The notes below the pieces were generated by a model. The model searched no databases. It was not told the origin of the DNA and saw only the letters and a list, made by a program, of their open reading frames with translations. Positions 53,891 to 62,834 of a stretch of 64,000 bases of DNA are shown here, in pieces (the first letter of the stretch is position 1; each line of letters opens with the position of its first letter). Made by a program: the position numbers and the translations under genes. Source of the DNA: Fonsecaea monophora (Eukaryota; Ascomycota; Eurotiomycetes; Chaetothyriales; Herpotrichiellaceae); assembly GCF_001642475.1 (NCBI RefSeq), contig NW_019174051.1, forward strand, positions 33,116 to 97,115. Direction: 5' to 3'.

Positions 53891-56497
53891 CTACTGTGTC
53901 TTCGTATTCCTGGGTCCGAACTCGTATATCTTGTACTCCTTCGGTAGAATACCAGGGTAACTCGCAACCATAACACAGTCAATCTCACGCACGTGCGGCT
54001 CCAAGTCACTCCAAGGTTTGAGGAAAGGATTCTTCCGTTCTTCAACGTCGCGCTCTTTTCCCAATCCCCATCGATTCTGTAATCGCTCGGCATTCCATCG
54101 GTCATGTTCAATCTCTCCCAGCCGATCGATTTGCGCCTGCGAGAAGTTTGAAATGGCTCTGCGACCTTCTTGCTTTTCCGAAAGGAAACATTTGATCTCG
54201 CGAAGTTTCCACGGGATCGAGTCGGCATGTGCTCGAGATGATTCTCTCAGTTCCTCGCGGAGCTCGCCCCAGGACTCAGCGACTTTCCCTGGTGTCCTCG
54301 CCATGTGGTCGCGATAGACATTGTGGAGCTTTTCGGCAAGCTCTTCACGAAGTTGTTCTGGTAGAGGCATGCCGTTGAGATAGTTCCTGAACATCTTGTA
54401 GTCCACATGCAAGTCTAACTGGACCGGAGGCGGAAGCGAGGATCTTGCAAAGTTGTACCGACCGTTGAGCATGCTCATGTCGATGATGGACTTGAGGGAT
54501 CGAATGCCTTGACGATACATTGGTACGAGCAACAGCGCGTTGAGAACGCTGTCGTCAATGTGGATTTCATTTTGTGAGACAAGATTTGGCTCTCTCCGTT
54601 CAAGTAGAGTGCGAAGGATGGCTGCTCGGCGGACTGAGTATAGCCGATCGGTTCCATTTCCACGCTGAGCTTTATCGGGACCTAGTAGGTTTCCAAAGCC
54701 GTGTAGACAGGCAAGGAACTCTTGTGCTTGGTTTGTGGCGACTCTATCCAACCCTGTCTTGGGCCCGGTATTCGAACCTGCATTCGACCCCCCTCCTGCT
54801 CGCCTCCGGAACTCGTCGTAAGTCCTGGTAGACGTGGCACCAAAGAAGAATACGGCAGCGCCAACAGGCCTGCTGACTCCGTTGTCAGAAAAGAATCCAT
54901 TGAACATAACAGGGAGTAGATGAGGTAGCCAGCCAAGGGGAGAACCAGCGAAGCTATGGTCAAATCCGCTGATGTAAACCAATGGCATGAAGCCGCTGAG
55001 GGACAAATCACGGACGGAGTGGAATGCGGTCAGTAAATCGCTGGCACTGTTGAACTGGGAGAGGTCAATCTGAAGAGTGCGCACTTTGTGCCCTTTGGAT
55101 GCCGCCTCAGCAACCTGTAAAGCAGCAAAGGCCTTGCCTGATCCCCTCGGTCCAAACAAGGCGATACAGAGAGGTCTAGGCATTGGGGACCGCAAGTACT
55201 CTCTCAGAAAGTTGGATATCGTCCGGAAGGATTCGATCTCATGACGGTCAAACAAGAAGAGCTGATTGAATTGAGCCAGCGGAACCTGGCTTCCTGGAGA
55301 GAAAGGACCTTCCCTGAGGATCTTGCGAGCGACTTCGGCAGGATCACCGATGGTGTCGTCAAGGAGAGACCAATCTTCACTGGTACCACTAACAATGTCG
55401 GTTGATGGAATCGTGCAGCTGGCCAATTCATTCTTCTCCTTCTCTTCAATAGCCCGCATGACAAGTTGAGCCCTGTACACTGTTGCCAATGAAGGGGCAT
55501 CCTTGTTTGGCTCGACCAACCCAGCTGCGGCAAGTCGTCTTGCAGCGTGTAGCCCAAACTCGATCCCATCTGCTATACTCCGATCTCGCGACTGAACCAA
55601 GCCTTTGGTGAAACCAGCGACAAATGCGTCTGCGATACCAGGAATGTGTTCTAGGTTCTTTCGAAGGAACTCGCCTTCCACGGAGAGAGGATCAAAGAAG
55701 AGTTGCGGGCTTGACACTGCCGCACCTCGGTGGTATATGGCACCGGCGCAGCCTAACAGGACGACAAGATGTGCGCAAGTGGCCAAGGAGACAAGTTTCC
55801 CTACCGATCCGAGCCGCTCAACAAAGTCTTCGCATGTCTTTTCCCAGGACAATCCGTAGGACAGCTCTATGCCCTCGGCTCGTAAGTCCTCGGCCTCTAC
55901 CACAACGATGAGACGTTCTGGATCTGGGCCGTCTGGATCACTGAAAGGGCCGCGCTTTACATGCTCCCAAACACGGCCCCTGCAAAGATAGCGAGCCATA
56001 TGGTAAATAACAAAAATGGGTCGACATTGTTGGAAAAGAGAAATTGCACGCTCAGCACTTTCGTTAGGGATTGACTTCTCGGTTTTTGTCTCTTGGAGAA
56101 GGAGGAACGACTGGTTGGACGGGTCAAATGCCGAGAGGGACGGGGATGGGAAATGCCATTGTCTTTCCATGTCAACCTGCTGGATACGTCGTAGTTTGAA
56201 GGATCGAGCATCGTTTAGCGGTCTAGGAAGAGCATCCAACTCCATGATGGAATGAATAGTGTCCTGCTTCAGGCTTCCTGGATCAGGCTTGTGGATGTGG
56301 ACGCGAGGTTGGACATTTTTGAATCCTTCATCGAGATATTCGGCCAAAAGCTCGGAGCCGACACGAAACCAATGCGCCTGTGGCCTTTGAATATAGGAAT
56401 CCGAGTTTGATGTGGCGTCGGACGGGTAGAGGAACAGTCGCTGAGGGGCGTCCCCAGCGATGATGATGTGCCTTCCTGAGTCCTGACTCTGCGCCAT
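53891..56497 (-). CDS. P-loop protein with sugar-kinase-like N-terminus and RyR-like C-terminus
   Basis: A single exon of 868 aa from MAQSQDSGRHIIIAGDAPQR. Residues 1-330 read like a PfkB/ribokinase-type fold: IIIAGDAPQRLFLYP, later LIVVVEAEDLRAEGIELSYG and LSWEKTCEDFVERLG, CAHLVVLLGCAGAIYHRG, then GIADAFVAGFTKGL. A P-loop domain follows, LCIALFGPRGSGKAFAALQV (residues 449-456 GPRGSGKA), where the usual Ser/Thr after Lys is Ala, and MPLVYISGFDHSFAG as a possible Walker B region. The last 84 residues contain DRLGEIEHDRWNAERLQNRW, NPFLKPWSDLEPHVREIDCV and MVASYPGIL, matching my recollection of the RyR domain as found in bacterial multidomain proteins, where RyR modules are thought to sense ligands. 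Domain names are inferred from motif pattern, not a search. The composition and lack of introns suggest a bacterial origin or retro-copy; function unknown. Confidence 0.75.
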   Translation of the reverse strand: MAQSQDSGRHIIIAGDAPQRLFLYPSDATSNSDSYIQRPQAHWFRVGSELLAEYLDEGFKNVQPRVHIHKPDPGSLKQDTIHSIMELDALPRPLNDARSFKLRRIQQVDMERQWHFPSPSLSAFDPSNQSFLLLQETKTEKSIPNESAERAISLFQQCRPIFVIYHMARYLCRGRVWEHVKRGPFSDPDGPDPERLIVVVEAEDLRAEGIELSYGLSWEKTCEDFVERLGSVGKLVSLATCAHLVVLLGCAGAIYHRGAAVSSPQLFFDPLSVEGEFLRKNLEHIPGIADAFVAGFTKGLVQSRDRSIADGIEFGLHAARRLAAAGLVEPNKDAPSLATVYRAQLVMRAIEEKEKNELASCTIPSTDIVSGTSEDWSLLDDTIGDPAEVARKILREGPFSPGSQVPLAQFNQLFLFDRHEIESFRTISNFLREYLRSPMPRPLCIALFGPRGSGKAFAALQVAEAASKGHKVRTLQIDLSQFNSASDLLTAFHSVRDLSLSGFMPLVYISGFDHSFAGSPLGWLPHLLPVMFNGFFSDNGVSRPVGAAVFFFGATSTRTYDEFRRRAGGGSNAGSNTGPKTGLDRVATNQAQEFLACLHGFGNLLGPDKAQRGNGTDRLYSVRRAAILRTLLERREPNLVSQNEIHIDDSVLNALLLVPMYRQGIRSLKSIIDMSMLNGRYNFARSSLPPPVQLDLHVDYKMFRNYLNGMPLPEQLREELAEKLHNVYRDHMARTPGKVAESWGELREELRESSRAHADSIPWKLREIKCFLSEKQEGRRAISNFSQAQIDRLGEIEHDRWNAERLQNRWGLGKERDVEERKNPFLKPWSDLEPHVREIDCVMVASYPGILPKEYKIYEFGPRNTKTQ

Positions 56498-56853
56498 CTT
56501 GGCTGGAGCCTCAGGGTTGCCCTGGAAGCTTGGTCAGAAGAAAGAGAGAATAGAATCGAATCCAAGAGCTCCAGCCTGGGGGGATGACCTGTCAAGCCTG
56601 CATCGCTTCTCACCACGTGACCGTCACTCCCGAGTGTGTCGGTGGTAAATGTGTCTCTTCATTGGATTGGCTCAATGGCTGGCTCAATGGAAGGATGCCA
56701 CGAGGCAGAAGCGCCGGAAAATCATCTTCAGGCCGAATGGTGGGTTGCTCTGGTCTCGAAATGAAACGGGAATGCATCTTGCAGAGGCCAAGATTCGCCG
56801 CTGAGTATAATGGTATTCGACACGTCAGCACGAAGTATTCCTCGTGTTAGTTG

Positions 56854-56875
56854 AAAAAAAAAAAAAAAAAAAAAA
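56854..56875. repeat. poly(A) tract, about 22 A
   Basis: An uninterrupted run of A on the plus strand, about 90 bp downstream of the tRNA gene. Could be a microsatellite or the tail of an old retroposed insertion; no target-site duplication was seen. Confidence 0.8.
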
Positions 56876-56939
56876 GGAACAAGGGAATCGAAATGAGAGC
56901 GTTCAAGATTCAAAGAAAAAGAATCGATGTCTAAATAGC

Positions 56940-56944
56940 AAAAA
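56940..56944 (-). terminator. RNA polymerase III terminator of tRNA-Gly
   Basis: Five T on the reverse strand (AAAAA on the plus strand) 17 nt past the tRNA 3' end, the usual Pol III stop signal. Confidence 0.65.
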
Positions 56945-56961
56945 CAATAACTGTTTTAGGC

Positions 56962-57032
56962 TGCGTGAACCGCGACTCGAACGCGGGCCTCGAGCATGGG
57001 AAGCTCGAATTCTACCCTTAAACTATTCACGC
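56962..57032 (-). tRNA. tRNA-Gly (anticodon CCC)
   Basis: A 71-nt cloverleaf without intron. Acceptor GCGTGAA pairs with TTCACGC and the discriminator is A. The anticodon stem CGAGC/GCTCG encloses loop TTCCCAT, giving anticodon CCC (reads GGG). The T arm CCGCG-TTCGAGT-CGCGG is perfect and doubles as the B box; the D arm contains AGTTTAAGGGTAGAA. Length and loop layout match eukaryotic nuclear tRNA-Gly. The 3' CCA is not encoded, as expected. Confidence 0.95.
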
Positions 57033-57422
57033 GAACATGGGTGATATCACGGGTAGATTTTACGAGTATAATATATATAACTACTTTTTTGGTGGGTCTA
57101 GCTGGGGCTGCACGGGGCGATAATTGGTGCGTGACCTGCCTAATTCTTCGTTCAGTTCGGCTTTGCCTACTCTTTGATACTGCCGCATCTTCACAATTCA
57201 ATCAGCTCACAGATACAAAGTCTGCTGTCTGCTACTTTGGCCACGGTCATACCGGCTACGCGAGAGTTATTACAACAAAACCTGACAAAGACATGCTTTT
57301 CCTGTTTTCCTATGTCTATCTCGTTTGAACCTTGGTTCAAGTTCTCATAAAGCGTCCCCCAACTGAAACCACCCTTTGCAATCAACACTTGCGCCAGGTT
57401 AAAGAACACAAATACCTCTGCC
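57033..57422. other. spacer between tRNA-Gly and LYS9 3' end
   Basis: 390 bp. An AT-rich TATAATATATATAACTAC segment lies at about 57,067..57,084, some 35-50 bp upstream of the tRNA 5' end. No gene seen. Confidence 0.45.
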
Positions 57423-58879
57423 CTATTCGAGCGTCTTCTCCGTCAAGAAGATCCCATACTTCTCCTTCAACTCCGTCAGAATGGGACCCGCCAACTCCCA
57501 CTTCAGCGGCGCGAGGATGCCCCTTTCCTTGATTCTTCCATCCAACACCATCAAACAGGCCAGTCCGCACGGGACACCAACCAATTTCGCCATAGAGCTG
57601 TATCCGTTCGGGTCACCATAATCACAAAGAGTGCTCGTCCTGGTCTCTCGGGATCCGTCTTTGTGCTCGATCTCGAATTTATGCTGCAGCATGACCATGT
57701 CTCTCTCGCCTTTTTCGTACTGCATCTTCTCTTCGAGTGTGGCACAGAGTGTATCAAGTGGGTTGCCTCGCGGTGTGATGGGTGTCTCTGAAAACAGGCC
57801 AAGCCATTTGATTCCTGAGATGATACGTTGTTTCTCGGGTGTATCCTTGAAAGTCGTCTTAGAGCTGATTGCCCACGAAAGATCCGACTCCTTGCTGCTG
57901 GTCGCGCCAATGATTTTCTGCGTCGCCTCCGCCCAGGTTATTGGCTTCTTTTCAGCAGACGGCTTAAGGAAAGGCTGCTCTTCTTCCGACAGAAAGCCGA
58001 TATCGACCAGCACCTTGACGAATTCCGGGAAGCCTTGGTACCGCAGCGTACCACGGATCACAGTCTGGGCTTCTGGGATGCTGTATTTTTCTCGGTAGGG
58101 GGTCGAGTCTCTGTTGGGATATGCCACGAACGCGAAGCCCGGGTAGATGAAGTAAGGTTTTGCACTGCTCATGAGCTCCGGTCCAGCGATTTCTTTGACG
58201 GCGCCATCTTCGTAGAACTTGGCCGAGTTACGGAGGGCTAGCAGGACCCCTCGACTTGACCAGGAGAATTTGTAACCTAGAGGGTTGTCGCTGGCCTCTG
58301 GAGCCGGCAGTCCACCGCAGTATGAGAGGAAAGACTTGATCTTGCCACCGGCCTTGTGAACCTCTTCAATGGTCTTCACGGCATAGAGATGGTCGATGCC
58401 CGGATCCAGACCAATCTCGTTCATGACCGTAATGCCCGCTTCCTTGACCTGATCCTCCAACTCCAACATGGCGGGAGAAACGTAGCTGGTGGTGACGACA
58501 TTCTTCTTCTTCCGGATGGCGGATTTGATGATGGTCGCGTGGAAGGTGTAAGGGATGAGACTGATGGCAAGGTCGGTTTTGGCCATCTCGGCATCGAGAG
58601 CCTCTTCATTGGTGACATCGAGAGAGATTGGCCGCGTGTTCTTGATACCTTCGCATAATTTCTTTGCACTTTCGAGCGTGCGGCATGCTACAACGATATT
58701 AGTCAAGACGCCTCTGATTTGTTCTAGAGACTCAAAAGTCACTGACCGACGGTAACCTCAACACCAGCATTTGCGAGGATCTCGACGGTGGGCTTTGTGA
58801 CGAATCCCGCGCCGAGAAGAAGGGCTTTTTGAGAAGAATAGCCCAATTTGGACTGGATGGTGGTGATGAGCGATGCCAT
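57423..58879 (-). CDS. LYS9: saccharopine dehydrogenase (NADP+, L-glutamate-forming)
   Basis: Exons 58879..58747 and 58687..57423 with a 59-nt intron give 465 aa. Exon 1 encodes MASLITTIQSKLGYSSQKAL and the Rossmann turn LLLGAGFVTKPTVEIL; the splice yields VEVTVACRTLESAKKL. Further marks: DLAISLIPYTFHATIIKSAI, VTTSYVSPAMLELEDQVKEA, MNEIGLDPGIDHLYAVKTI, CGGLPAPEASDNPLGYKFSW and the C-terminal GVPCGLACLMVLDGRI. It converts aminoadipate semialdehyde plus glutamate to saccharopine, the penultimate step of the fungal alpha-aminoadipate lysine pathway, in the cytosol. Yeast Lys9 is 446 aa. No unusual changes at conserved sites. Confidence 0.96.
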
Positions 58880-59552
58880 ACTGAAATAGCAAAAGGTGTC
58901 GACTTCTCGCCTGATTGTGTGTGTGAAAAGTGGTCTTGCTGAAGGAGGAAATGAGTCAATTGACAGTCCCCAGAGATTTCTTTCAATTCGACCCAGAAAA
59001 TTGCATCAACCCGCGCCCGCCGATTGCGGAGTTGAGCGAGAACCCCCCCCAGAAGCCCCTCCATTATCGCCACGTGAAGATAGACTAAGTACATGTTACA
59101 CCTCGGGTACCTTGTGCCTGTACCGTATCAGATCGCCCTATCTCCCATTCTGCTTGGAGATCTAGCAACAACTGGTGAGATTCTCCGTCGCTTGGGCCAA
59201 GAGCAAGGGATTGAGGCAGCATCCCTGACATCTAACATCATATCACAGACTACTGCCTGACAAACCTACCTGTGCTTCGCATAGGTATAGACATAGTAGG
59301 CAAAAGGTTCGTCTACACATACGACTGACGAACGCGGGTTGCAAAGGATGTTGTCCCACGATCAATGAATGGTAAAACTCCGACTTCATTGCTGCCCACA
59401 TGGCCTCGCTTCTCCGCGCCCTACTCTCATGTCTCCACACTATTTCCCAAGGTTCGAAATGATATTGACCCAGCATCTCCCCCCTCCCCTGCTCAATTCC
59501 TCTCTCGCTCGATCCTTGTCGAACACCACCAGTCTGTTCCCCCTTTCAAGAG
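58880..59552. promoter_or_regulatory. shared divergent promoter (LYS9 / METTL7-like)
   Basis: 673 bp between two outward genes. It includes a run of C (AACCCCCCCCAG near 59,040) and one CACGTG (about 59,070). No recognisable Lys14-type or GCN4 (TGACTCA) site was found. Confidence 0.45.
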
Positions 59553-60482
59553 ATGGCTGTCCCTCTGCTCGTGAGGCTGCAGTCCTACTTTGATCCCCTT
59601 GTCCTTCTCAGCATCTCTATTGCCTACCTTCCCCTAACACTACTCTCTCACCCACTGCTGTTCGTGACATCTCCTTCGTCCTTTCGCTCAAAATGGTTCG
59701 AGAACTTCTGGCGCGTCATTGGCCCGAAGATGGCTGCCACGGAAACCCAGATCAACCACATTGAAGAAGTGCTCTCCCGCGCGAGCGGAAAGGTCCTCGA
59801 GCTGGGTCCTGGAGGAGGCGACCAAATGTTCCACTACAAGCCTGGGCAGATCGAGGTGCTGTACTGCGCCGAACCGAACGTCTTCTTGCATGGGAAACTC
59901 CGTGAAGCCGCCGAGAAGCATGGACTCGGGAAAAAGCTGGTCGCCCTCGAAGCGGGAGCCCAACCGGGCAGTCTCCTGCCCGCGCTCAAGAAGGCCGGGG
60001 TCATCCCCAGCACGGCCTCGACTCTCCCTGAGAACGGCGTATTCGACACCATCGTCGCCATCAAGAGTCTCTGCTCGGCGCCCCAGAAACAGCTGGCAGC
60101 TACGGTCGCGGTCGTCCAGGCCCTGCTCAAACCCGGCGGCGAGTTCCTGTTCTTCGAGCACGTCGAGAACAACGCCGACTACATCACCAAGTCCTACGCG
60201 TGGCTGATTGACTGGATCTGGCCCGTGTTTATGGGTGGGTGTCGCGTGGATGGGAAGATTGACAGAGTTGTGCTGGGAATGGGCGGCTGGGATGAACGGA
60301 GGGTCGTCACCACAGGTGAATTCCAGGGTTACGAGGTACGAAAATGCTTTCTTGAGACCATCAAGCCCTTGCCTCTTGTCCCTGGGTTTCGACAATCGAG
60401 CCCGATTTCACGTTATCAATACTAACATTCGAACGCCCTATAGGTCTTCAGATACGTCAAGGGAATCTGTCGCAAAGCTTGA
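59553..60482 (+). CDS. METTL7-like membrane-anchored SAM methyltransferase
   Basis: Exons 59553..60335 and 60444..60482; the 108-nt intron leaves a tiny last exon encoding VFRYVKGICRKA; 273 aa. Residues 10-45 are a hydrophobic anchor (LVLLSISIAYLPLTLLSHPLLFV), as in METTL7/TMT1 proteins that sit on ER and lipid droplets. The methyltransferase fold has motif I KVLELGPGGGDQMFHYKP, then LYCAEPNVFLHGKLREAAEK, an acidic post-I loop, FDTIVAIKSLCSAPQKQLAA, LLKPGGEFLFFEHVENNAD, and WLIDWIWPVFMGGCRVDG, a late segment conserved in this family. Human METTL7 enzymes are alkyl-thiol methyltransferases; the fungal substrate is unknown. Confidence 0.88.
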
Positions 60483-60872
60483 CGAGGTTGGCCGCCAATC
60501 CTTTTGCCAGCAGAACTTCACGCGGAAGTCACCCGCGAAGCGTGTCAGACACGGGTTTCAGTACAATATGGAGGTAAGGTTAGTGCAGGTTGAGCTCAGG
60601 TAGGGGGATCCATAGACCCCCCAGAGCTGTGGCCGCGATGTCTTGGAAGCAGAAAGCTGGCATCTATGAAGAGCTCAGTCCGTGTTAATGCGGTTCCTGT
60701 ACGACGCTTGTGCGGCTGAAAAAATGTCATTAGTTACAACATCAAGATCTAGTCTCGTCCGTTGCACATGTTGGATTTTGTCCTTTTGTCCTTGAGGTCA
60801 AGGGATCATGAATGCTCAAACTCCATGGCCATGCGATGTATAAAACTCCATTCAGTTGGCGCAAAGGCAACC
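60483..60872. other. convergent 3' spacer
   Basis: 390 bp between the 3' ends of the METTL7-like gene and MAK16. Nothing notable. Confidence 0.45.
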
Positions 60873-61934
60873 CTAGGCCAACACCGTCTCCTTCAATGGC
60901 AGCTCGGTTTCGTATTCAATCTCCACCCGGCCGCGAGACTTCTTCTGTGGCTTTGGCGGTTGCTTTGTGTGGCGCTTCCTCTTCTTGCCAGACGCATCGT
61001 CTCCGGCCTCGTCCTCGTCGCTGTCTTCGCTCTCGTCTTCGTCCTCTTCGGACTCTTCAGTGAACTCTCCGTCTTCTTCGTCAGGGCTCTCTCCTCCGAG
61101 CCAGTCGTCAAAGTCCTCCATCTCCCGCTCCAATTCGTCCTCGCTCTCGTCCAAATCGGAAACGTACTCCACCTCTGCCTCGATTTCTTCGTTCTCATCC
61201 TCTTCCAACTCTTCATCCAGCAGCTCTTCACCTTTTTCCTTCCTCTCCAGACCTCTCAGTACCTTTCTCCACAGGCCTTCTTCGATATTAAGCGGCCGGT
61301 CACCGTACGCGCCGCTCGTCAGCCGCTCCATAAGTTCCCGTTCGATCTCCCTCTCCACCTTCGCCGCACTCTCTGCTTTCCGTTCCCGGGTCTCCTCCCT
61401 CCTCCGGACCTTTGGCGCCAGTCTACTGACGTTCTTTTCGCCCAGTCTCACATCTTCCTTCTCGATTTTTCTTTCGCGGATCTTTACTTGCGTTAATCTC
61501 GTGAGCCTCTGTTTGCATTTGTGGATGTAGAATTTGGGCCAGTATTGCAATTTCTCGTCGAGGGCCAAGAGCGCCTTTTCGTAGTTGTTGGGCAGACGGA
61601 TCTTTTCCCACCACTTCGAAGGCAGGTGGTTGCGTTCGGGGGTCTTGATGAAGAGGCAGAGGGCACCGCTCTGAGGGTCCGGTCGGACGGTGGCATAGCG
61701 GGAATTGGCGAGTGGGCAGGACTGCCGGTTGCAGAACCCGGTCAGGTTGTACTCATTGCGACAAAACGTCTGATCTTTGCTGCTCAGTCTGTTTTTTTTC
61801 TTCCGGTTAGCAACAATCCCAAAGCGCTTTCAATTCGTTCATATCTGCGAGAGAAAAAAGAGCCAGGCTTACTTCAACTTGAACGAGCAGAATTGCTGGT
61901 TGATCACCTGCCATACAATCTCGTCTGACGACAT
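60873..61934 (-). CDS. MAK16: MAK16 ribosome-biogenesis protein
   Basis: Exons 61934..61873 and 61788..60873 with an 84-nt intron give 325 aa. Exon 1 encodes MSSDEIVWQVINQQFCSFKL, the invariant start of Mak16; exon 2 continues with QTFCRNEYNLTGFCNRQSCP and LANSRYATVRPD (four conserved Cys near the N-terminus), LYLFIKTPER-like LCLFIKTPERNHLPSKWWEK and IRLPNNYEKALLALDEKLQY. The second half is highly acidic (EELLDEELEEDENEEIE ... EESEEDEDESEDSDEDEAG) and ends in a basic nuclear signal (KKRKRHTKQPPKPQKKSRGR). Mak16 works with Rpf1 and Nsa1/Rrp1 in early 60S pre-ribosome assembly in the nucleolus. Confidence 0.96.
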
Positions 61935-62834
61935 TTGTTGCGAAGTTGCGAGAGGAGGACAGGAAGAGCAGCAGAGACCGAAAAAGTGAGGCGGCGGTGG
62001 CTGTTCTGGCAAGTGCCCAAAAGATTGAAGAGCCCAAAAATTTCGAGTTGGACAGAAGGCAAACCTGCCAAGAATGTTTCTTATCGCTTATCAGAGTTTG
62101 GCATGTTTGATAGATTTGTTTCTAATTCCTCCCACTCAATAGGTAGACGTTCGTCCCCTTTGGGTCATGCTTTGTTAGAATTGAGCTTCGCTGGAGTGGA
62201 AATGCTTTCATATTCGCCCCCGTCTTCGTTGATGTCTGTGCTTATCAGAACTATCGGCGTCTATTCGTGATAACATTCCTGCTAATGAAGTATTATGAAC
62301 ACAAGGAACGTGGGGAAACCAGAGGGACAGACATATCCTGTGTCGGATACTTTGTCCTTCTATAGGACTTAGAATGCAGTCCTGTAAATGTTCTAAGGCC
62401 TACAAGTCGGTTCATATTTGGCAAATAAGCCCGTGTAGGCCAAGTGTCTGCACGAGCAGCATGAATATTGCTTATAGAGTTAGCCGAAACGCTCACCTCA
62501 GGAACGATCAAGCAGCTTCACGATGCATGTAAAGGATCCGTGAATCATTGTAGGCAAGCAAAGGGTAAGAGGAATCCCATGGTGGCCATCAGTACTCAGA
62601 GTCTCCCCATGCATTGGAGAGCTCTCACAGAATCCTGATTGTTTACCACTCATCACTCTTTGCTTCTTGTCAGGAACATGATCGGGACGGTGGTCATACC
62701 CTTGAACGTTAGAGCAGTGTCGAAAGGCTCAATATCGTTCAATGGCTATTTGGGTGGTTGTGTCAGCAACATCTGCAGCAGCGGCCAGAACAATGTGGAA
62801 GTTCCAGCTAGTCGTCAGCAGGAAGTATGCTGTG
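61935..62834. other. intergenic, no gene recognised
   Basis: 900 bp between the MAK16 start and the MRS6 stop. Frames are under about 110 codons and without domains. It should hold the MAK16 promoter and the MRS6 3' untranslated region. Confidence 0.45.

Larger units (their letters stand above)
56498..56961. other. spacer with poly(A) tract
   Basis: 464 bp between the RyR-like gene start and the tRNA. Contains a tandem GGCTCAATGG duplication (near 56,670..56,690) and the long A tract. No gene seen. Confidence 0.5.

Noticed and set aside
56854..56875. Poly(A) tract near tRNA-Gly as evidence of a SINE or LTR element
   Set aside because: No target-site duplication, internal promoter copy or terminal repeat was found around it.
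60762..61496. 244-codon hydrophobic open frame on the plus strand
   Set aside because: Opposite the acidic half of MAK16; the Phe/Leu/Ser-rich content is the complement of Glu/Asp codons, not a membrane protein.
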